From: Thalassospira lohafexi
GTDB taxonomy: Bacteria; Pseudomonadota; Alphaproteobacteria; Rhodospirillales; Thalassospiraceae
Assembly (NCBI RefSeq): GCF_002844275.1
Contig: NZ_NXGX01000005.1
Coordinates: 248,001-312,000, forward strand
Length of the DNA stretch: 64,000 nt
Direction: 5' to 3'
The first letter of the stretch is position 1. Every line of letters begins with the position of its first letter. The notes under the pieces are model-generated. The model made no database searches and had not been told where the DNA came from. It was given only the letters and a program-made list of their open reading frames with translations. The position numbers were made by a program, and so were the translations under genes. Positions 52,938 through 61,829 of this stretch are shown one piece after another.

Positions 52938-53147
52938 TCAGGCGTAGATATCGATAACCTGTCCTCGGCCCTCGGTGGGCGTTGGCGCAGCCTGTTGCGA
53001 AGTTTCTGCTTCTGCTGTTTGCTCGACACGTTGTGACGATGGGGACTGCAAGTCATTGCTGCCGGTTTCAGCAATCGGTGCTGTCGCCTGCTGAATTTGG
53101 ATCGGGTTTGGTGCGTATCCTGCACCACCTACTGGTCCTGCCTGCAT
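52938..53147 (-). CDS. Small Gln/Ala-rich protein with GRGQVIDIYA tail
   Basis: A 69-residue low-complexity protein (rich in Gln, Ala, Thr, Pro, Ser) that ends in GRGQVIDIYA, nearly identical to the tail of the 116-residue protein at 29230-29580. A strong GGAGG lies 7 bases before the ATG, and terminators are found on both sides, so it is very likely expressed as a single gene. No known domain, signal peptide or membrane segment is seen. Confidence 0.78.
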   Translation of the reverse strand: MQAGPVGGAGYAPNPIQIQQATAPIAETGSNDLQSPSSQRVEQTAEAETSQQAAPTPTEGRGQVIDIYA

Positions 53148-53212
53148 TTTCGCCTCCGTCTATCCTTACGGATAAGTTCAAGACCTAAGATATAACAACT
53201 TTCGCCTGAAAA

Positions 53213-53250
53213 TGCAAAAGCCGACGTGTTTTTAAACCACGTCGGCTTTT
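53213..53250 (-). terminator. Terminator after ccrM
   Basis: aaaagccgacgtg (53216-53228) and cacgtcggctttt (53238-53250) form a perfect 13-bp stem. On the minus strand it ends in UUUU and a further U-rich stretch, 38 bases past the ccrM stop. Confidence 0.85.
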
Positions 53251-53287
53251 AGGCATCATAGATTTAACCGGGAATTCCCGATCAGGA

Positions 53288-54427
<1,140 letters not shown>

Positions 54428-54458
54428 TCAACCGAAATAGTTAATGAAAGAGTTAACC

Positions 54459-54482
54459 GACTCCGAAATTTTTCAAGGATTC
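54459..54482. promoter_or_regulatory. GANTC methylation sites upstream of ccrM
   Basis: GACTC at 54459-54463 and GATTC at 54478-54482, 70-95 bases before the ccrM start; a third, GACTC, is at 54598-54602. These are CcrM targets. In Caulobacter, methylation of such sites in the ccrM leader tunes its own expression. Confidence 0.6.
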
Positions 54483-54509
54483 GCATTGTGTTAGAAAGTG
54501 CGCTGACTG

Positions 54510-54525
54510 TTTAGACAATCTTAAC
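54510..54525. promoter_or_regulatory. CtrA-like binding site upstream of ccrM
   Basis: TTTA-N7-TTAAC, one mismatch from the CtrA consensus TTAA-N7-TTAAC, about 125 bases before the ccrM start. CtrA activates ccrM in Caulobacter. No ctrA gene lies in the window. Confidence 0.5.
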
Positions 54526-54865
54526 CGGTCTGCTTCAAAAACCGGAAGATTTTGGATCGTGTCCCGCCAAGGCGTCTTTCACCGGTCAGACCGGTCAGAC
54601 TCCGCAGAATAGCCCCCCTCTTTGCCGTGCAAAACATTCATTCAGAACAATGCGCATCATCTTAAAGACGCAAGGCCATAGCCTTCTGCACGCCAGACAC
54701 ATCCTCAAAACTGAATGTCATCCCAAATACTTAGCGTAACAGGCGAAAACTGACCATTTGGACAGAACTTGCCTTGCCTCTTTTCTGATCGCGTATACAA
54801 TCTGCTCACAAACTGACCATAAAAGTTGAACTTCGCACAACGGCAATAACCTTCAGGGGGACATA

Positions 54866-55873
54866 ATGAAGTCTGGTACATTCGGCCTTTCCCGCCGTGC
54901 ACTGCTTTCGGCCATGGCGGCCGCAGCAGCGGTGGTGTCATTTGGCTTTGGCGCGCCGGCACAGGCCGCTGATCCGATCAAAGTTTCGGCAATTTACACC
55001 GTTCCGGTCGAACAGCAGTGGGTCTCGCGTATCCACAAGGCGCTGAACGCAGCCCAGGAACGCGGTGACATTTCCTATGAATTTTCCGAAAACGTTGCCA
55101 ATACCGATTATGAGCGCGTCATGCGCGAATATGCCGAAAATGGCTCCAACCTGATTTTGGGGGAAGTTTTCGGTGTTGAACGTGCCGCACGTAAAGTCGC
55201 TGCACAGTATCCGGAAACTGCGTTTCTGATGGGCTCAAGTTTTGGCCCGGAAGGCGAAAACTTCTCGGTCTTTGATAACTACATCCATGAGCCAAGCTAT
55301 CTGGTTGGTATGGCGGCCGGTGCGGCCACCAAAACCAACAAAATCGGCATGGTCGGTGGCTTTGCCATCCCGGAAGTGAACCGCCTGATGAATGCCTTCA
55401 TGGAAGGTGCCAAATCGGTCAATCCGGATGTTGAATTCATGGTGACCTTCATCAACAGCTGGTACGATCCGCCCAAGGCCAAAGAAGCATCCTTTGCCAT
55501 GATCGATAAAGGTGCCGACATCATGTACGCGGAACGCTTTGGCGTTTCCGATGCCGCCAAGGAACGCGATATCCTTGCCGTTGGCAACGTGATCGACACC
55601 GCGGCGGATTATCCGTCGACCATTCTGGGCTCGGCCCTTTGGCACATGGAAGCCACCGTTGACCACGCGATTGAGGCGGTCAAAGCCGGTGAGTTCAAAG
55701 CCGAAAATTACGGCAAATTCAGCTACATGGAATATGACGGCGGCAGCGTCGTGCTTGACCCGGCACTTCTGCCCGATGGCACGGTTGCAGACGTCGAGGC
55801 CAAGAAAGCTGAAATTCTTGATGGCAAGTTCACCGTCACGGTGAATGACGAAGAACCGAAATCTTCTATGTAA
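54866..55873 (+). CDS. BMP-family nucleoside/nucleobase-binding protein with Tat-like signal
   Basis: A 335-residue periplasmic binding protein of the BMP (PnrA/Med) family: NTDYERVMREYAENGSNLILGEVFG, YLVGMAAGAATKTNKIGMVGGFAIPEVNRLMNAF, WYDPPKAKEASFAMIDKGADIMYAERFG. The signal peptide has SRRALL at 9-14, matching the twin-arginine motif, and cleavage would be at AQA|ADP near residue 35. The ATG has AGGGGGA about 8 bases upstream. It leads a transporter operon with a nucleobase deaminase, so nucleosides or nucleobases are the probable ligands. Confidence 0.93.
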   Translation: MKSGTFGLSRRALLSAMAAAAAVVSFGFGAPAQAADPIKVSAIYTVPVEQQWVSRIHKALNAAQERGDISYEFSENVANTDYERVMREYAENGSNLILGEVFGVERAARKVAAQYPETAFLMGSSFGPEGENFSVFDNYIHEPSYLVGMAAGAATKTNKIGMVGGFAIPEVNRLMNAFMEGAKSVNPDVEFMVTFINSWYDPPKAKEASFAMIDKGADIMYAERFGVSDAAKERDILAVGNVIDTAADYPSTILGSALWHMEATVDHAIEAVKAGEFKAENYGKFSYMEYDGGSVVLDPALLPDGTVADVEAKKAEILDGKFTVTVNDEEPKSSM

Positions 55874-55889
55874 GATTTCCTTAAAATGC

Positions 55890-55929
55890 AGGGCAGTTCG
55901 GTATAAAAGCCGACCTGCCCTTTCTTTTT
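55890..55929 (+). terminator. Intra-operon terminator after the BMP gene
   Basis: agggcagttcgg (55890-55901) pairs with ccgacctgccct (55910-55921), one mismatch in 12, loop tataaaag, followed by ttcttttt. It sits between the binding-protein gene and the ATPase gene, and probably attenuates so that more binding protein is made than membrane components. Confidence 0.78.
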
Positions 55930-55998
55930 GGGCCAACAGGCCACGCACCACATTATCGCCCCACAGCGTGACGCATAAAAACCAAACGGATTACCCGG

Positions 55999-57609
55999 AT
56001 GTCATCTGCTGCGCACTCATCACATAAAACGTCCCCGGAACTGCTGCTTCAGCTTGCAGGGATTACCAAGAAATTTGGCCCGCTGATCGCCAATGATGCC
56101 ATCGACCTTAAGGTCCATAAGGGCGAAATTGTCGCCCTTCTTGGCGAAAACGGTGCGGGCAAAACCACATTGATGAACATCCTGTTTGGCCATTATGTCG
56201 CCGATGAAGGCACCGTCACGGTCACCAATCGCGATGGCAATCTTGAACAGCTTGAACCCGGCGCACCGCAAGCTGCCCTTGATGCCGGGATCGGCATGGT
56301 TCATCAGCATTTCACCTTGGCAGAAAACCTGTCGGGGCTTGATAACATTGTCCTTGGCACCGAACCGATTTTCAGACTGCGGCGCGACCGGACGGCGGCG
56401 CGCGCCAAGCTGGCGGATCTGATGTCAGGATCAGGCTTGAATGTCGATCTTGATCAGCCAGTGCACAAACTGACCGTCGGCGAAAAGCAGCGCGTTGAAA
56501 TCCTAAAGGCGCTCTATCGCGACGCGCGCTTGCTGGTTCTCGATGAACCCACCGCAGTACTGACGCCGCAAGAAGCCGACAGCCTGTTTGTCATCTTGCG
56601 CCAACTGGCCGCAACCGGCCTTTCGGTCATCATCATTGCCCATAAACTCGCCGAAGTCCTTGCCGTGTCGCACCGTATTGCGGTTTTACGCGGTGGGAAG
56701 AAAGTCGGAGAAATGCAAACAAGCGATGCCGATCATCGCTCGATTGCCGAACTGATGGTCGGTCGCGAGGTCCCGGTCAGCCGCCGCACCGAACGCGTAC
56801 CGGGTGCACCTGTGTTGCGATTGTCAGATGTGACGATTGATCGCGGCGATGCTCGGCGATCCCTTCATGGTGTAAACCTGACCGCCTGCGAAGGTGAAAT
56901 TCTTGGCATTGCTGGTGTATCGGGCAATGGACAGGCCGCACTGGCACAATTGCTTGCTGGTCTTGATAAACCCGATAGTGGCATTGTGGAGATTTTTGAA
57001 GCAATCGTTACAAAATTCGATGCCCATAAATTTGCCCAGAACGGCATTGCCCGTATTCCCGAAGACCGCCATCACGATGGCATGGTCGGATCTATGAGTG
57101 TTGCCGAGAACATCGCCATCGAAGACGTCCGGTCAAAGGATTATCAAAAATTCGGTTTCCTTGATTTCGCCGCCATTCGCAAACGCGCCGAACAGGCAAT
57201 CAAGGATTACGATGTACGTTGCCCCGGCCCGGGCGCACCGGCAAGATTGCTGTCAGGTGGCAACATCCAGAAGCTTATTCTGGCCCGGGTCTTGGAAAAA
57301 TCGCCAAAACTGATTTTGGCCAATCAGCCATCACGCGGCCTCGACGTTGGCGCACAGTCCGAAGTCCACCGCCGCTTGCTTGAAGCGCGGCAAAATGGTG
57401 CTGCCGTCATTCTGATTTCCGAAGACTTGGACGAACTTTTGACGATCTCGGACCAGATTGTCGTTATTCACGCCGGTCATGTTTCAAAGGCCATTCCAAC
57501 CGATGCCATTGACCGATCCGAGCTTGGCCTGATGATGGCCGGACAAACCAAAACCTATACACAGCAAGCACAGACCAGCAACACCATCCGTCAGGGAGAA
57601 ACGCCATGA
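55999..57609 (+). CDS. ABC transporter ATP-binding protein (two ATPase domains)
   Basis: A 536-residue protein with two nucleotide-binding domains, as in the nucleoside (NupO/YufO) and ribose (RbsA) families. The first has Walker A GENGAGKTT, VGEKQRVEILKAL and Walker B LLVLDEPTAVL. In the second, Walker A is the usual degenerate GVSGNGQAA, with signature LSGGNIQK and LILANQPSRGLD. Substrate import partners are the two permeases that follow; the first overlaps its end by 4 bases. Confidence 0.95.
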   Translation: MSSAAHSSHKTSPELLLQLAGITKKFGPLIANDAIDLKVHKGEIVALLGENGAGKTTLMNILFGHYVADEGTVTVTNRDGNLEQLEPGAPQAALDAGIGMVHQHFTLAENLSGLDNIVLGTEPIFRLRRDRTAARAKLADLMSGSGLNVDLDQPVHKLTVGEKQRVEILKALYRDARLLVLDEPTAVLTPQEADSLFVILRQLAATGLSVIIIAHKLAEVLAVSHRIAVLRGGKKVGEMQTSDADHRSIAELMVGREVPVSRRTERVPGAPVLRLSDVTIDRGDARRSLHGVNLTACEGEILGIAGVSGNGQAALAQLLAGLDKPDSGIVEIFEAIVTKFDAHKFAQNGIARIPEDRHHDGMVGSMSVAENIAIEDVRSKDYQKFGFLDFAAIRKRAEQAIKDYDVRCPGPGAPARLLSGGNIQKLILARVLEKSPKLILANQPSRGLDVGAQSEVHRRLLEARQNGAAVILISEDLDELLTISDQIVVIHAGHVSKAIPTDAIDRSELGLMMAGQTKTYTQQAQTSNTIRQGETP

Positions 57610-58676
57610 TCCGGTTCGAACCCAGATCCAATCCCGGCCCGATCCTTGTCTATGGTGTTCCGGTTTTCGCTGCCGTCTTTGCCATCCTGCTTGCCGCCAT
57701 TCCGCTGGCCTTGGCAGGCGCCCCGATTATGGACGCCTATGGCCTTATGATCACTGGTGCATTTGGTTCGGTCTTCTCGACTTCCGAAATGCTGACCCGC
57801 GCCACGCCCTTGATCCTAACCGGGCTTGCCGCTGCCATCGCGTTTCGCGCCAAGCTTTGGAACATCGGTGCTGAAGGACAACTTTACATGGGGGCCATGG
57901 CGGCCGTTGTCGTTGGAACCGGCGTGATTGACGGGCCAAGCTGGGTGATGATCCCGGTGATCATGATTGCGGGCGCATTGGCCGGGGCCTTGATGCTGAT
58001 CGGGCCGACGCTTTTGAAAACCCGCATGGGTGTTGATGAGGTCGTTACCACCCTTCTTTTGAATTTCATCGTCCTGCTATTTGTTCAGATGATGCTGGAA
58101 GGGGCTTTGAAAGACCCAATGTCGATGGGCTGGCCGCAATCAGAACCGATCATTGATAGCGCCATTTTGCCCCCGCTTCTGGAACGCATGCGCGTGCATT
58201 TGGGGCTGATCATTGCGCTGGTTGCCGCAAGTGGCTTGGCAGTTTTTGTCAAACGTACCGTCTGGGGGTTTGAAATCCGTGCCGTTGGTGAAAACGCTGC
58301 TGCGGCGAAATTTTCCGGTATTTCAGTGACCAAAACCATGATCCTCGTCGCCGCCCTTTCCGGTGGCTTGGCCGGACTGGCTGGGGTTTCCGAAGTTGCC
58401 GGGACGCGTGGATATCTCGCAACCGATTTGTCACCGGGATATGGCTATGCCGGGATTGTTGTTGCCATGTTGGCGCGCCTGTCGCCCGTGGGGGTTATTA
58501 TATCGGCACTTTTCGTTGCATCGGTATTTGTCGGGGCAGATTCCATGAGCCGGGCGATTGGTGTTTCAAGCTATCTGGCCGATCTGATTGTTGCGATGTC
58601 GTTGCTGTGCGTTTTGATCGGCGGATTTTTGACCCGGTTTAAAGTCCGGTTCGACCGCAGAAAGACAGCCGGTTAA
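57606..58676 (+). CDS. ABC transporter permease (BMP/nucleoside type)
   Basis: A 356-residue inner membrane permease of the BPD_transp_2 class with about eight to ten helices. Family segments include ATPLILTGLAAAIAFRAKLWNIGAEGQLYMGAMAA and GLAGLAGVSEVAGTRGYLATDLSPGYGYAGIVVAMLARLSPVG. Its ATG overlaps the ATPase stop by 4 bases. It is the longer of the two permeases that would form the heterodimeric channel. Confidence 0.94.
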   Translation: MIRFEPRSNPGPILVYGVPVFAAVFAILLAAIPLALAGAPIMDAYGLMITGAFGSVFSTSEMLTRATPLILTGLAAAIAFRAKLWNIGAEGQLYMGAMAAVVVGTGVIDGPSWVMIPVIMIAGALAGALMLIGPTLLKTRMGVDEVVTTLLLNFIVLLFVQMMLEGALKDPMSMGWPQSEPIIDSAILPPLLERMRVHLGLIIALVAASGLAVFVKRTVWGFEIRAVGENAAAAKFSGISVTKTMILVAALSGGLAGLAGVSEVAGTRGYLATDLSPGYGYAGIVVAMLARLSPVGVIISALFVASVFVGADSMSRAIGVSSYLADLIVAMSLLCVLIGGFLTRFKVRFDRRKTAG

Positions 58677-58687
58677 GGGGAAAAGAC

Positions 58688-59629
58688 ATGGAAATCATTG
58701 ATATCCTTTTGGCCGCAAGTTTTTGGGAAGCCGCCATTCGCATTGCCACTCCGCTAATTTTCGGGGTACTGGGCGCACTTGTTTGCGAACGGGCCGGTGT
58801 ACTGAACCTTGGGATCGAGGGCATCTTTACCGCTGGTGCCATGGCGGGCTGGATGGCTGTTTGGCTGGGGGCTGGCCTTTGGGGCGGCGTTCTGGTTGCC
58901 GCCCTTGCCGGGGGATTTTTCGGACTGATCCATGCGATCCTGACCGTGCCGCTTGGCCTGAGCCAGCATGTATCGGGCATCGGGGTAACATTGCTTGCGA
59001 CCAGTCTGTCCTATTTCACCTATCGCACCGCATTGCCCGATGTGTCATCGCCACCGCGGATCATCCCGTTTCAGCCGCTTGATATCCCGATACTGTCTGA
59101 CTTGCCGTTTATCGGGCAGGCTTTATTTTCACAAACCGCGATGACGATGCTGGCTCTTGTGCTGGTGTTTGTTACCGGCTGGGTTTTATATCGCACCCCA
59201 CTTGGCCTCGCGATCCGTGCCGTTGGCGATAACCCGTCGTCGGTTGAAGCACAGGGACTTTCGGTTTACGGATTGCGCATTGGGGCTGTTGTGGTCGGCT
59301 CGGCCATGATGGCGCTGGGCGGCGCCTTTTTGACCATGTCGGCCTTTGACGCATTTTTCTTTGGCATGATCAATGGACGTGGCTGGGTCTGCATTGCGCT
59401 GACCGTCTTTGCCAGCTGGCGACCGGGCAAGGCGCTGATTGGTGCACTTTTGTTCGGGGCGTTTGATGCATTTCAGGTCCGCCTGCAAACCGAAGTCGGT
59501 GCGTTTTTCCCATCGCAAGTGTTCTTGATGATGCCCTATATCCTCTCGATCATTGCGTTGATCGTGGTTGCGCGCAAAGCTGATTACCCCAAAGCACTTT
59601 TGGTCCCCTGGTTTAAAGGGCAGCGCTGA
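58688..59629 (+). CDS. ABC transporter permease (BMP/nucleoside type)
   Basis: A 313-residue permease, the second channel subunit: RIATPLIFGVLGALVCERAGVLNLGIEGIFTAGAMAGW and GAFLTMSAFDAFFFGMINGRGWVCIALTVFASWRPGKALIGALLFG. A GGGGA precedes the ATG. It lies 11 bases after the first permease and 53 bases before the deaminase gene. The pairing of two unequal permeases is usual for this family. Confidence 0.94.
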   Translation: MEIIDILLAASFWEAAIRIATPLIFGVLGALVCERAGVLNLGIEGIFTAGAMAGWMAVWLGAGLWGGVLVAALAGGFFGLIHAILTVPLGLSQHVSGIGVTLLATSLSYFTYRTALPDVSSPPRIIPFQPLDIPILSDLPFIGQALFSQTAMTMLALVLVFVTGWVLYRTPLGLAIRAVGDNPSSVEAQGLSVYGLRIGAVVVGSAMMALGGAFLTMSAFDAFFFGMINGRGWVCIALTVFASWRPGKALIGALLFGAFDAFQVRLQTEVGAFFPSQVFLMMPYILSIIALIVVARKADYPKALLVPWFKGQR

Positions 59630-59682
59630 TCTGACAGCAGACCTCAAACCCGAATTCGCCACCACCAACCAAGGACGACATC

Positions 59683-60972
59683 ATGCAGCCCGATCTGATC
59701 CTAAAAAATGCCAACATTGCCAATGGTGCAACGGGCGTTGATATCGCAGTTGTCGATGGCAAAATCGCCGAGATCAGTGAAAATCTTGATGTCCCTGCGC
59801 TTGAGGTGATTGATTGCGGCGGCATGCTGGTCAGCCCGCCCTTTGTCGACAGCCATTTCCACATGGATGCGACGCTGTCGCTTGGCCTGCCACGTATGAA
59901 TGAGTCTGGCACCCTTCTTGAAGGCATCGCACTTTGGGGGGAGCTTAAACCGCTTTTGACCCCCGATGCCGTCATTGAACGCGCCCTTAAATACTGTGAC
60001 CTTGCCGTGTCCAAGGGCCTGCTTGCGATCCGGACCCATGTTGATGTCTGCGATGATCGGTTGTTGGCGGTTGATGCGTTGCTTGACGTTAAAAAGCAGA
60101 TCGCCCCGTATCTTGATCTGCAATTGGTTGCCTTCCCGCAGGATGGCTATTTCCGGAGCCCAACCGCCAAGCAAAACGTCATCCGTGCGCTTGATAAGGG
60201 TGTCGATGTGGTGGGCGGCATTCCGCATTTCGAACGCACCATGGCCGATGGGGCAGCCAGCGTCACAGAGCTTTGCGAAATGGCCGCAGACCGGGGTTTG
60301 CGGGTCGATATGCATTGCGATGAAACAGACGACCCGATGTCGCGCCATATTGAAATGCTGGCTTATGAAACCCAGCGCCTTGGCCTTCAGGGCCGTGTGG
60401 CCGGATCGCATCTGACCTCGATGCATTCGATGGATAATTACTATGTATCCAAACTGATCGCCCTGATGGCAGAGGCCGAGGTTTCCGCCATTGCCAACCC
60501 GCTGATCAACATCACCATTCAGGGGCGCCATGACACCTATCCCAAACGCCGTGGCATGACCCGTGTGCCGGAATTGCGCAGCGCTGGTCTGACCGTCGCC
60601 TTTGGCCATGATTGCGTTATGGACCCTTGGTACTCGATGGGGTCGGGGGATATGCTTGAAGTCGCGTCCATGGGGCTTCATGTTGCACAAATGACATCAC
60701 GCGACGACATCAGGGCCTGCTTTAACGCCGTGACCACCGAACCGGCCAAGATCATGGGGATTGAAGGATACGGTATTGAAGTTGGCAACAACGCCGACTT
60801 TGTTGTCCTGCAAGCCCGCGACACCATTGAGGCCATCCGCATTCGGGCCAATCGCCTGTTTGTCATCCGGCGCGGTAAAATCATCGCCGAAACCCCGATG
60901 GCACAAACCCGCCTGCATTTGAATGACCGCCCCGACCATGTACGTGAACATGAATATGCACCGGCCCTTTGA
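59683..60972 (+). CDS. Cytosine-deaminase-like amidohydrolase
   Basis: A 429-residue metal-dependent amidohydrolase. H58 and H60 (DSHFHMD), H211 (MHCDETDD, with E214), H243 (AGSHLTSMHS) and D310 (FGHDCVMDPW) fit the metal and proton-shuttle positions of E. coli CodA, which are at nearly the same numbers. It would deaminate cytosine or a related imine base. It lies in the BMP transporter operon, so imported bases may be its substrates. Other members of the family act on isoguanine or creatinine, so the exact substrate is uncertain. Confidence 0.9.
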   Translation: MQPDLILKNANIANGATGVDIAVVDGKIAEISENLDVPALEVIDCGGMLVSPPFVDSHFHMDATLSLGLPRMNESGTLLEGIALWGELKPLLTPDAVIERALKYCDLAVSKGLLAIRTHVDVCDDRLLAVDALLDVKKQIAPYLDLQLVAFPQDGYFRSPTAKQNVIRALDKGVDVVGGIPHFERTMADGAASVTELCEMAADRGLRVDMHCDETDDPMSRHIEMLAYETQRLGLQGRVAGSHLTSMHSMDNYYVSKLIALMAEAEVSAIANPLINITIQGRHDTYPKRRGMTRVPELRSAGLTVAFGHDCVMDPWYSMGSGDMLEVASMGLHVAQMTSRDDIRACFNAVTTEPAKIMGIEGYGIEVGNNADFVVLQARDTIEAIRIRANRLFVIRRGKIIAETPMAQTRLHLNDRPDHVREHEYAPAL

Positions 60973-61058
60973 TCCAAAGCCCGGTGATCGACATATCAAG
61001 CTGATCGGGGCATAACCGCCGACCGAATAGAAACCATTACCCTCTGAACGGACGTCTC

Positions 61059-61664
61059 ATGTTCTACGAACCCGGAAAAACCTCCCACAATCTTCCCCAC
61101 GATCCTTTTAAGGCCTGCGTGGCACCACGCCCGATTGGCTGGATTTCGACGGTGGATAAAGCCGGGCGGCCAAACCTTGCACCCTATTCATTTTTCAATG
61201 CGGTGCATGGCAATCCGCCAATGGTGATGTTTTCGTCGGGGGGATCGGTCGACAGCCTGCGCAACGCACGCGATACCGGCGAATTTGTCGCCGCCGTCGC
61301 ACCAAAATCCATGCTGCGTGAAATCAATTTCTGTTCGGCACCATTACCGCCGGGAGAAGACGAATTTGAATATGCCGGTCTTGAAAAAATGCCTGCTAAA
61401 TGTGTGAAACCACATTTGATCAAGGGTGTTCCGATCCATATGGAATGCGAAGTATTTCAGATCGTCGAATTGCCCAGTGCCAACCCGGAGAAGCCCTGCG
61501 CGATGGTGATTGGCACCGTGGTTGGTTTGCATATTGATGATGCGATCATTCGCGATGGCATGGTTGATATTACCCTGTTCGAACCGCTTGCCCGGCTGGG
61601 GTATCAGGAATACGCCAGCATCTCGGAAACCTTTACCGTCAAACGCGAAGATTTTTGGAAGTAA
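61059..61664 (+). CDS. Flavin reductase-like FMN-binding protein
   Basis: A 201-residue flavin-binding protein of the DIM6/NTAB family: CVAPRPIGWISTVDKAGRPNLAPYSFFNAVHGNPPMVMFSSGG, then VVGLHIDDAIIRDGMVDITLFEPLARLGYQEYASI. Such proteins supply reduced FMN to two-component oxygenases. It is the last gene of the transporter/deaminase run; no oxygenase is present in the window. The ATG follows AACGGACGTCTC, without a strong ribosome site. Confidence 0.9.
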   Translation: MFYEPGKTSHNLPHDPFKACVAPRPIGWISTVDKAGRPNLAPYSFFNAVHGNPPMVMFSSGGSVDSLRNARDTGEFVAAVAPKSMLREINFCSAPLPPGEDEFEYAGLEKMPAKCVKPHLIKGVPIHMECEVFQIVELPSANPEKPCAMVIGTVVGLHIDDAIIRDGMVDITLFEPLARLGYQEYASISETFTVKREDFWK

Positions 61665-61721
61665 CCCCTGTTACTTGATCGCCGGTTTGTTTCATGAAAG
61701 CGACGCGCAAGCGCAAACAAA

Positions 61722-61743
61722 CTGTCACAGAAACTCTCTAATG
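61722..61743 (+). promoter_or_regulatory. Weak PhoB-box-like sequence before the phytase-like gene
   Basis: ctgtcacagaaactctctaa resembles two 11-bp Pho half-sites (ctgtcac fits well; the second half is poor). It lies about 90 bases before the phytase-like gene, for which phosphate control would make sense. Confidence 0.25.
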
Positions 61744-61829
61744 TGAAAAGCAACACAGTTCGCTCGAACATCAACCGGGCTTGAGCTGGGCTTTTTTACG
61801 TTTCTGATGATTTTTCTGGGGGCACTTTT

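Noticed and set aside
54441-54457. ttaa...ttaac pair just upstream of ccrM as a CtrA box
   Set aside because: The spacer is 8, not 7 bases, so the better candidate is the site at 54510-54525.
59701-60690. 329-codon open frame opposite the deaminase gene
   Set aside because: The sense strand encodes an amidohydrolase with all metal ligands; the antisense frame is a shadow.
61770-61800. Terminator before the phytase-like gene (T-run after gggctt)
   Set aside because: The bases before the T-run (gggcttgagctgggc) repeat directly and do not pair into a stem.
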